6,555 nt of DNA from Rhodococcus sp. (in: high G+C Gram-positive bacteria) (GTDB lineage: Bacteria; Actinomycetota; Actinomycetes; Mycobacteriales; Mycobacteriaceae): assembly GCA_012515885.1 (NCBI GenBank), contig JAAYXN010000041.1:1-6555 (forward strand), written 5' to 3'. Positions 1 through 5,193 of this stretch are shown here, piece by piece. How positions within the stretch are numbered: position 1 is the stretch's first letter; each line of letters opens with the position of its first letter. Under the pieces are notes generated by a model that saw only the letters and a list, made by a program, of their open reading frames with translations, did not search any database and was not told the origin of the DNA. The position numbers and the translations under genes were made by a program.

Positions 1-1
1 C

Positions 2-667
2 CCCAATGTGGAGGCCGTCATGGCCCTCGAACCGGACCTCGTCATCACGATGGTGCGTGCAGATATCGCCGACAAACTTCAGGTCGACAATCTGCACAAC
101 ATGATTCCGACGGTCGCGTTGGAAATTGAAGAGCCCACCGACGTCTGGGACCGCTACCCCGATCTGGCTGCTGCGCTGGGATGCATCGAGTTCGCGAACG
201 CTGAACTCGCTGGTCTCGACGAGGGCCTCGAATCCATTAAGACTGAGCACGCGGACGCCATCGCAGACCTCGGTCCTGTCGCCTACGTTGAGGGCTCCGA
301 CGAACCCGCGACCTATCAGATCGCCACCAACAAGTCCCTCGTCTACGAGCGACTTCAGCTCGCTGGCCTGACCTATTTCGACGGCGTCGACCCCGACCCC
401 AAGCGTTACGTCGACCTAGTGTCTGTAGAAGAAGTGGACCGGCTCTCGTCAGCGAACGTGCTGTTTTATGAAGCGGACGCCGACGGCAATCCGACGAAAC
501 GCACCCAGGAGCTTTTGGATTCTCCTGTGTTCCAGTCACTTCCCGCCGTCCAAGCCGGCAATCTGTTCCCGTACCGGACCCCGTACGCATACACGGTGGC
601 TGCGGTGAACCGGCAGATCGCCGATATTGAAGCCGGTGTCGAAGCGGCCACACCCGTCAACCGATGA
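2..667 (+). CDS. Iron-siderophore ABC transporter substrate-binding protein, 3' part
   Basis: The reading frame is open from base 2, so the gene begins outside the window; about 221 C-terminal residues are visible. The first visible residues, PNVEAVMALEPDLVI, match the segment that links strand and helix in the N-terminal lobe of class III (FecB/FhuD/FepB-like) binding proteins. Near the end, SPVFQSLPAVQAGNLFPY is the typical C-terminal lobe signature of the family. The lipoprotein signal expected in an actinobacterium would lie upstream and cannot be checked. Family knowledge: these proteins capture a ferric siderophore (sometimes haem or vitamin B12) outside the membrane and hand it to an ABC permease. 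The stop overlaps the start of a siderophore-interacting protein by ATGA, which favours a siderophore ligand. The exact ligand is not readable. The internal GTG at 8 is not a real start. Confidence 0.88.
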   Translation, partial: PNVEAVMALEPDLVITMVRADIADKLQVDNLHNMIPTVALEIEEPTDVWDRYPDLAAALGCIEFANAELAGLDEGLESIKTEHADAIADLGPVAYVEGSDEPATYQIATNKSLVYERLQLAGLTYFDGVDPDPKRYVDLVSVEEVDRLSSANVLFYEADADGNPTKRTQELLDSPVFQSLPAVQAGNLFPYRTPYAYTVAAVNRQIADIEAGVEAATPVNR

Positions 668-1602
668 GGCCGGTACTTTTCACGGCCCAGTCGGTCGACG
701 ACATCACCCCGCACATGCGGCGGGTGACGTTCTCTGGCGACGGGGTACGCGCCTATCTGGCGGAGAACGCGATCCCCAACATCAAGATTCTGCTTCCCGA
801 CACCAGCGGGAAGTATGGCGTCCCCGAACTTGATGATCCATCAAGCACCGCCGTCACGGACGTGCGTACGGTTCCCGGGCTGCTTGGCCGAGTCCGCACC
901 TACACCGTCCGCAGCTTCGATGTTGACGCTGGCACGTTGGCGATTGACTTCGTCCTGCATGGCGATGAGGGCATCGCGTCCGCGTGGGCACACCGCGCCA
1001 AGTCTGGGACCATACTGTGCGCGGCAGGTGGTGGTGGACGCAGCATCGGCGACGCCGAGCACTACCTGATCGCTGGCGATGAAACGGGGCTGCCCGCGAT
1101 CGGCGCCATCCTGGAAAAGCTGCCTTCGTCAGCTCGCGGAAGTGCCTTTGTGGAAGTCGCGAACCGCGACGAGATTCAGGATCTGGTGAAACCGGACGGC
1201 ATCGAACTGCACTGGCTCAGCCGCGACGACGCGCCCGCCGGAACCACGACGCTCCTCGTCGATGCCGTCGCACAGTTCCCGCTAGAACCGGAGACGTTCG
1301 CGTGGGTGTCCGCCGAATCCGGCCAGGTCGTCACCATCCGCAAATACCTGCGTGCCCAGGGTGTGCCACGTAGATCCATGCTGGTGATCGGCTACTGGCG
1401 CCGCGGCCTCTCCGAAAACGGCTATGCCAAGGCTGCCGACCACGACCGCGACCTCAAGGAATACGACAGCGACAAACACGGGCATGGCCACGGTCACGGG
1501 CATGGCCACGGCGTCGCCGCGACGCTGGCAGCGGCATGGGCGTCGTTCATCCACTCAGCCCGCCATGCCCTCGCCGCTCTGCGTGCTCGTCTGCGTCGCT
1601 GA
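664..1602 (+). CDS. Siderophore-interacting protein (ViuB/SIP-type flavin ferric-siderophore reductase) with His-Gly tail
   Basis: This 312-residue protein belongs to the SIP family of the ferredoxin-reductase superfamily, cytosolic FAD enzymes that reduce ferric siderophores to release iron. The start MRPVLFTAQSVDDITPHMRRV fits the family N-terminus. The FAD motif RTYTVR is at residues 78-83, a glycine loop AGGGGRS at 120-126, the nucleotide-domain signature AGDETGLPAI at 137-146, WVSAESG at 214-220 and the C-terminal YWRRG at 244-248. Family members commonly end soon after this last motif. Here about 50 residues follow, including HGHGHGHGHGHG (272-283) and then an Ala/Arg-rich, probably helical tail ending in Arg-Arg. 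No clear Shine-Dalgarno precedes the ATG; it overlaps the upstream stop (ATGA), so translational coupling to the substrate-binding protein is likely. The role as partner of that transporter is inferred from adjacency. The function of the His tail (metal binding?) is unknown. Confidence 0.93.
   Translation: MRPVLFTAQSVDDITPHMRRVTFSGDGVRAYLAENAIPNIKILLPDTSGKYGVPELDDPSSTAVTDVRTVPGLLGRVRTYTVRSFDVDAGTLAIDFVLHGDEGIASAWAHRAKSGTILCAAGGGGRSIGDAEHYLIAGDETGLPAIGAILEKLPSSARGSAFVEVANRDEIQDLVKPDGIELHWLSRDDAPAGTTTLLVDAVAQFPLEPETFAWVSAESGQVVTIRKYLRAQGVPRRSMLVIGYWRRGLSENGYAKAADHDRDLKEYDSDKHGHGHGHGHGHGVAATLAAAWASFIHSARHALAALRARLRR
1477..1512 (+). repeat. 18-bp tandem repeat encoding (His-Gly)6
   Basis: Two adjacent 18-bp units (1477-1494 and 1495-1512) are identical except for the last base (T versus C). 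Each encodes HGHGHG, giving residues 272-283 of the siderophore-interacting protein. The near identity, with no drift at wobble positions, points to a recent in-frame unit duplication and a potentially length-variable metal-binding tract. Confidence 0.93.
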
Positions 1603-1662
1603 GATCACCGCCCCCCAGATCCCCGGCCGTGCAGGCGAAACGCCCCGTCACCACCGGAGGGC

Positions 1663-1668
1663 TACACT
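1663..1668 (+). promoter_or_regulatory. Candidate -10 element for the first flavohemoglobin gene
   Basis: TACACT fits the TANNNT pattern of actinobacterial -10 hexamers and lies in the 132-bp gap after the siderophore-interacting protein. Transcription from it would start near 1675 and give a leader of about 60 bases before the ATG at 1735. No good -35 hexamer is visible 16-18 bases upstream. No other gene or strong structure is seen in 1603-1734; a 4-bp GGCG/CGCC hairpin at 1634-1644 lacks a T-tract. Confidence 0.35.
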
Positions 1669-1734
1669 TTCGGATGAAAGATTGGACGGACGACTCACGC
1701 ACATGCGGGGGTCGGAGCACAGGGGGCAAAGGAT

Positions 1735-2949
1735 ATGGACGGAAAACTGGACGAACCCCGGGCCGCTGACCGCACAGCCGTGTCACTGACGGCGATGGAA
1801 ATTGCCCAATTGCGGGCAAGTTTTTCCTCCATCACCCACGGCCCGCAGGGGCAGGCCCATCTGGCTCAACTGTTTTTCGCTGCCCTGTTCTCGGAGTATC
1901 CCCAATACCGTTCCCTCTTCCCCATTTCTCTGGAAGAACCGGCCCGCAAATTCAGCAAGGCCCTTGAGTACGTCATCGACAATCTCGGTGAACCCGATGC
2001 CATGCTCGAATTGCTCGCCCAGTTGGGCCGCGATCACCGCAAGTACGGCATCACTGCCGAGCACTATGACGCCGCGACGTCGTCGCTCATTGCCGCGGTG
2101 CGCTCGGCGTTGAGCCACGTGCTGTGGACGCCCACGTTGGATTCGGCGTGGCGCGGGCTCGTGTCCATTCTGCTCACCACGATGCGTGACGCCGCCGAAA
2201 CGGACGACGTGCCCGCGGCGTGGACGGCGACCGTCGTCAGCCATGAACAGCGTCTCGACGATTTGGCGATTGTGCGTCTGGAATCGGATGAGCCGATTCC
2301 GTATCACGCGGGCCAGTATCTGAGTGTTCAAATCCCGCAGCGGCCCCGCCAGTGGCGGTACCTGTCAGCAGCGATCCCCCCGAATGCGTACGGGCAGATT
2401 GAGTTTCATGTTCGACGCGTGTCCGGCGGCTGGGTCAGTCCGGCGATCGTCAACGAAACCCGGGTGGGCGACCGCTGGCTCCTCGCGTCTCCGCTGGGCG
2501 GCCTGGAAGTCGACCGCGACAGTGGACGCGATGTGTTGATGATTGGTTCTGGCTCTGGGATCGCTCCGCTGCGCGCACAGGTGATGGAGATGGCTCAGCG
2601 CGGCACCAACCCTCGCGTTCACATGTTCGTTGGCGGCCGTTACCCACGTGATTTATACGACATTGAAGCGCTGTGGGAGCTATCCCTCAGTAACCCGTGG
2701 CTGACGATTGTGCCTGTTTCCGAAGAGGATGAAAACCCGTGGTGGCACACCGCCGCCGACCCAGAACCACCCCCGGGAATGCACCGTCGTTTACATGGCC
2801 AGATAGGGCGTGTAGTCGCAGAATTTGGTTCGTGGGCGGACCGTCAAGTGCAAATTTCCGGGTCGCCGTCGATGATTAAAACAACCATTTACGCGCTGCG
2901 GCACGGCGGCACTCCGCCTGAACTCATTCAGCACGATCCGCTGATTTAA
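1735..2949 (+). CDS. Flavohemoglobin-type globin-FAD/NAD reductase fusion (distal haem pocket altered)
   Basis: The 404-residue protein has an N-terminal globin domain (about 22-155) and a C-terminal FAD/NAD(P) reductase (about 163-404). In the globin, Phe62 (CD1, LFPIS) and the proximal His101 (GRDHRKYGI) are present. Aligned by eye with E. coli Hmp, Tyr B10 is Phe48 and Gln E7 is Pro69, so the two residues that classically stabilise bound O2 are missing. In the reductase, the FAD segment is RQWRYLSAA (205-213), the nucleotide loop is GSGSGIAPLR (271-280), and SGSPSM (375-380) stands where flavohemoglobins usually have CG-P-M. Canonical flavohemoglobins convert NO to nitrate. This one resembles the divergent actinobacterial (type II, Rv0385-like) group, whose activity differs, so NO dioxygenase activity is doubtful. 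The ATG at 1735 has AGGGGG eight bases upstream; ATG 1795 (residue 21) is an alternative with a poor ribosome site. Confidence 0.9.
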   Translation: MDGKLDEPRAADRTAVSLTAMEIAQLRASFSSITHGPQGQAHLAQLFFAALFSEYPQYRSLFPISLEEPARKFSKALEYVIDNLGEPDAMLELLAQLGRDHRKYGITAEHYDAATSSLIAAVRSALSHVLWTPTLDSAWRGLVSILLTTMRDAAETDDVPAAWTATVVSHEQRLDDLAIVRLESDEPIPYHAGQYLSVQIPQRPRQWRYLSAAIPPNAYGQIEFHVRRVSGGWVSPAIVNETRVGDRWLLASPLGGLEVDRDSGRDVLMIGSGSGIAPLRAQVMEMAQRGTNPRVHMFVGGRYPRDLYDIEALWELSLSNPWLTIVPVSEEDENPWWHTAADPEPPPGMHRRLHGQIGRVVAEFGSWADRQVQISGSPSMIKTTIYALRHGGTPPELIQHDPLI

Positions 2950-3016
2950 TCGACCCCACTTTTGTGCACTATCACTGGGTCCGCCGCGAGTAATGGGGCC
3001 CGGAGATGGGGGCACG

Positions 3017-3022
3017 TATGAT
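3017..3022 (+). promoter_or_regulatory. Strong -10 element, probable leaderless start of the globin-less reductase
   Basis: TATGAT differs from the consensus TATAAT at one base and ends six bases before the ATG at 3029. Transcription would therefore begin at or next to the A of that ATG, giving a leaderless mRNA, a common mode in actinobacteria. No Shine-Dalgarno lies at normal spacing before this ATG, which agrees. No convincing -35 is seen. This suggests the reductase can be expressed apart from the upstream flavohemoglobin. The rest of the gap 2950-3028 shows no gene or clear terminator. Confidence 0.6.
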
Positions 3023-3028
3023 CCGGGC

Positions 3029-3772
3029 ATGGAGCAGACGTGGTCCGCGGAAGTCGTTGAACATCATCGGCTGCGCAACGACCTTGCGGTCGTTCGCCTT
3101 GTGGGCGACGTCGTGCCTTTTCGGCCCGGACAGTATGTGGATGTCGCGGTGCCGCAGCAGCCGCAGTTGCTTCGTCGTCTCTCCCCCGCGTTGCCGCCGT
3201 CGCGGGACGGCAAGCTGGAGTTTCATGTTCGTGCGGTCCCTGGCGGTTCGGTAAGTCGCCGCATCGTCGAGGACACGTCGGTGGGTGATGTATGGGAAAT
3301 TCACCAGCCGCGCGGGACGATGACGATTGATCCCGACGGACCGGATGTTGTGCTTGTCGCGGGCGGAACGGGGTTGGCGCCGTTTCGGGCGATGCTGCTT
3401 GATCTTGCACGTCAGGACAATCCGCCGAAGGTGTTCCTGTTCATTGGCGGCCAGTTCCCGCGTGATCTGTACGCCGCTGACATGCTCTACCTACTGTTGG
3501 GCCATTTGCCCTGGTTGACGGTTGTTCCTGTCGTTGAATCGTTGACGGACCCGGAGCCACGTGATCCCTGGTTCGACCAACTGGGCGTCGATGTGGGCTT
3601 CGGTGACGCCGATCTCGTTGAGGGGAATTTGGCGGACGTCGTCACCTCATATGGCGCGTTTATTGAGCAGCAGGTGCTTGTGTGCGGCTCTGCCGCGATG
3701 GTCCGTGCGACCACAACTGCGCTCCGTGGCACCGGAACACCCGCGGAAAATATTCAGCACGATCCCTACTGA
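3029..3772 (+). CDS. Globin-less FAD/NAD(P)-binding oxidoreductase, paralogue of the flavohemoglobin reductase domain
   Basis: This 247-residue protein consists only of the ferredoxin-reductase-type domain. From MEQTWSAEVVEHH it aligns with the reductase half of the preceding gene (AAWTATVVSHEQR onward); there is no globin. Visible motifs are FRPGQYVDV (31-39), a FAD segment RRLSPALPP (49-57) lacking the tyrosine of the usual RxYS, AGGTGLAPFR (111-120) for NAD(P), and VCGSAAM (218-224). It shares FIGGQFPRDLY and a C-terminal IQHDP with the upstream protein (FVGGRYPRDLY, IQHDP), plus an extra PW-containing loop (about 168-200), pointing to tandem duplication with loss or non-acquisition of the globin. 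The start at 3029 is preferred because the homology begins there and a -10 box sits directly before it; an in-frame ATG at 2993 would add 12 residues of low-complexity sequence. Its electron acceptor is unknown: a separate globin, a ferric-siderophore or a soluble oxidoreductase partner are all possible. Confidence 0.88.
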   Translation: MEQTWSAEVVEHHRLRNDLAVVRLVGDVVPFRPGQYVDVAVPQQPQLLRRLSPALPPSRDGKLEFHVRAVPGGSVSRRIVEDTSVGDVWEIHQPRGTMTIDPDGPDVVLVAGGTGLAPFRAMLLDLARQDNPPKVFLFIGGQFPRDLYAADMLYLLLGHLPWLTVVPVVESLTDPEPRDPWFDQLGVDVGFGDADLVEGNLADVVTSYGAFIEQQVLVCGSAAMVRATTTALRGTGTPAENIQHDPY

Positions 3773-3775
3773 TCA

Positions 3776-3794
3776 GTCACAAGCTTTATGTGAC
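3776..3794. repeat. Short inverted repeat after the globin-less reductase
   Basis: GTCACA (3776-3781) and TGTGAC (3789-3794) form a perfect 6-bp inverted repeat around a 7-base spacer, starting four bases after the stop codon. The stem is short and no T-run follows, so it is at best a weak terminator. It could equally be a dimeric regulator site. The half-sites face the opposite way from a CRP-type site. Confidence 0.4.
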
Positions 3795-3861
3795 ATTTGA
3801 TTACTTCGGGCGAGCGACAACTTGGTTATCCAAAGCTGCGCCACAAAGCGTCCGCAGCAAC

Positions 3862-3890
3862 TTGCGAACGACCACCGTTGCCTATTTACT
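3862..3890 (+). promoter_or_regulatory. Weak candidate promoter for the second flavohemoglobin
   Basis: TTGCGA (3862-3867) and TTTACT (3885-3890), 17 bases apart, each match 4 of 6 positions of the consensus -35 and -10. Transcription would start near 3897, about 40 bases before the candidate small ORF. The 233-bp gap 3773-4005 is the longest in the window, and no other coding signal is visible in its first 160 bases. Confidence 0.22.
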
Positions 3891-3918
3891 CACGTGCACG
3901 TCCAGTCGGGTTTCGAGC

Positions 3919-3924
3919 GGAAGG
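3919..3924 (+). promoter_or_regulatory. Shine-Dalgarno sequence for a 24-codon upstream ORF
   Basis: GGAAGG lies ten bases before the ATG at 3935. It is the only good ribosome site near the second flavohemoglobin, whose own ATG at 4006 has none. It therefore supports translation entering through the small ORF. Confidence 0.4.
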
Positions 3925-3934
3925 TTGTATTGAC

Positions 3935-4009
3935 ATGCCTGGGATCCACGCTGCGCATCCTCCGCGCCCACACTTCGATGCAGAGACCGGGTTGCCCACT
4001 CGCCGATGA
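3935..4009 (+). CDS. Possible 24-residue upstream peptide coupled to the second flavohemoglobin
   Basis: This small ORF begins MPGIHAAHPPRP and ends GLPTRR, with three histidines and a Pro-rich centre. I recognise no family. Evidence for translation is the GGAAGG ribosome site ten bases before its ATG and the exact ATGA overlap (4006-4009) of its stop with the flavohemoglobin start, the same junction used between the two iron genes. The flavohemoglobin start lacks a Shine-Dalgarno, so ribosomes finishing this peptide could reinitiate there. The peptide may be only a coupling or regulatory leader, with no role of its own. Chance is a real alternative in GC-rich DNA. The frame stays open upstream to a TTG at 3797, but that extension has no ribosome site and no recognisable content. 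Confidence 0.4.
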   Translation: MPGIHAAHPPRPHFDAETGLPTRR

Positions 4010-5193
4010 ATATTCCTGCCCTTCAAGAAAGTTGGCGTGCCGTCGTCGCGATCGGCGAAGACGCTATCCATTACTTCTATTCACACTTATTTCTCGCGCA
4101 CCCCGAAGTGCGCGACATGTTTCCCATTTCGATGTCGGCACAGCGCGACCGGTTCTTCGCCGCGCTCGGCCACATTCTGACGAGTGTCGAAACCCTCGCG
4201 GACGATCCATCGTTCGTCCAACACCTCGGTAAAGACCACCGCCGATTCGGTGTAGTCTCCGCGCACTACCCGGCCGCAGGCGCCTCACTGCTCGCCACAC
4301 TCGAGCATTTCCACGGCGACTCCTGGACCCCCGAACTTGCCGCCGACTGGGCCGCCGCATATCAGGCCGTCGCGGGCTTGATGATGGACGCCGCCGCAGA
4401 CGCCGAAAAGAAGACACCACCGTGGTGGGACGCCGACGTCGTCTCCATCCAACACCGCGGCCTCGACTTCGTGATCGTCGAAATCCAGCCGCGCGTGCCC
4501 TACACCTATCAGCCGGGCCAGTCGATGGCCATCGAGGTTCCCCAGCGGCCCCGCCAGTGGCGCTACGTCACCCCCGCGTGCGCACCGCGCCCCGACGGCA
4601 TCATCGAACTCCACATCGAAATCGTCCCTGGCGGCCAGGTCAGCGGCGCGATCGCCCGCGACCTCGCACCCGGACACACCGTGAAACTCGGCGCACCAAT
4701 CGGCACCCGTCTAACCATCGACCCCGACACATGCGGCGACCTCGTCCTCATCGCCGGCGGCTCCGGTCTGGCACCAATGCGGGCACTGATCCAACAACTC
4801 GACCAACGCTGGGGCACCTCCGGCGGCGCACCCAACGTCCTGCTGTTCCACGGTGCAAAGAACCGAGCGAACCTCTATTCTCACGACTACCTGACGCAAA
4901 TGAGCAGTCGCGAATGGTTTAACTACATCCCCGTGGTTTCCGAAGACCCCACCTTCGCTGGACACCGCGGCCTGGTCGGCACCGTCGCCGCCGAAATGTA
5001 TTGGTGGGAAGGCTATACCGCGCTAGTGTGCGGATCTCCGCAAATGGTTGAGCACGCGTACGGCGAACTCACTCGAGTTGGTCTTGATCCCGAATCGATC
5101 AGCTACGAGTACTTCTCGCCGAGCGCGCCCTCCGAAGCAGAGCGCACAGCCATGCCGTCCGGAACGACTAATACACCCGAGGTACTGCCGTGA
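4006..5193 (+). CDS. Flavohemoglobin-type globin-FAD/NAD reductase fusion (canonical distal pocket)
   Basis: The 395-residue protein has a globin domain (about 1-132) and a FAD/NAD(P) reductase (about 140-370). By-eye alignment with Hmp gives Tyr25 at B10 (FYSHLF), Phe39 at CD1 (MFPIS), Gln46 at E7 (AQRDRF) and proximal His78 (GKDHRRFGV), so the oxygen-binding site looks complete. The Glu usually paired near the proximal His late in the globin appears not conserved, as in divergent type II flavohemoglobins. The reductase has RQWRYVTPA (183-191), AGGSGLAPMR (250-259) and VCGSPQM (341-347). The last ~25 residues, rich in Ser, Pro and Thr, form an extra tail. It is the best candidate here for NO or O2 chemistry with NAD(P)H, though substrate is inferred. 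ATG 4006 is the only common start codon after an in-frame stop at 3931. It is followed by a DivIVA gene through a GTGA overlap. Confidence 0.92.
   Translation: MNIPALQESWRAVVAIGEDAIHYFYSHLFLAHPEVRDMFPISMSAQRDRFFAALGHILTSVETLADDPSFVQHLGKDHRRFGVVSAHYPAAGASLLATLEHFHGDSWTPELAADWAAAYQAVAGLMMDAAADAEKKTPPWWDADVVSIQHRGLDFVIVEIQPRVPYTYQPGQSMAIEVPQRPRQWRYVTPACAPRPDGIIELHIEIVPGGQVSGAIARDLAPGHTVKLGAPIGTRLTIDPDTCGDLVLIAGGSGLAPMRALIQQLDQRWGTSGGAPNVLLFHGAKNRANLYSHDYLTQMSSREWFNYIPVVSEDPTFAGHRGLVGTVAAEMYWWEGYTALVCGSPQMVEHAYGELTRVGLDPESISYEYFSPSAPSEAERTAMPSGTTNTPEVLP

Noticed and set aside
1634..1644. GGCG-AAA-CGCC hairpin as terminator after the siderophore reductase
   Set aside because: Only four base pairs and no following T-run.
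1674..1769. Short ORF starting five bases after the TACACT box, possibly leaderless
   Set aside because: 31 residues of Gly/Arg/Thr with no ribosome site, overlapping the flavohemoglobin start out of frame by 35 bases; no positive evidence of coding.
1783..2331. 182-codon minus-strand frame opposite the first flavohemoglobin
   Set aside because: Arg/Gly-rich shadow of the globin coding strand with no recognisable domain.
2993..3028. Earlier ATG for the globin-less reductase
   Set aside because: Adds 12 Gly/Pro-rich residues outside the homology, has a weak ribosome site, and its codons cover the -10 box of the likely leaderless start.
3776..3794. CRP/GlxR-type operator
   Set aside because: The TGTGA and TCACA words occur in the outward-facing order and with a 7-base spacer, opposite to the TGTGA-N6-TCACA consensus.
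3797..3934. Extension of the 24-codon ORF upstream to a TTG start
   Set aside because: No ribosome site at the TTG, no recognisable protein content; the ATG at 3935 with GGAAGG is better supported.
3930..3935. Perfect TTGACA as a -35 element
   Set aside because: No TANNNT hexamer lies 16-19 bases downstream; the match overlaps the ATG of the small ORF and is probably chance.
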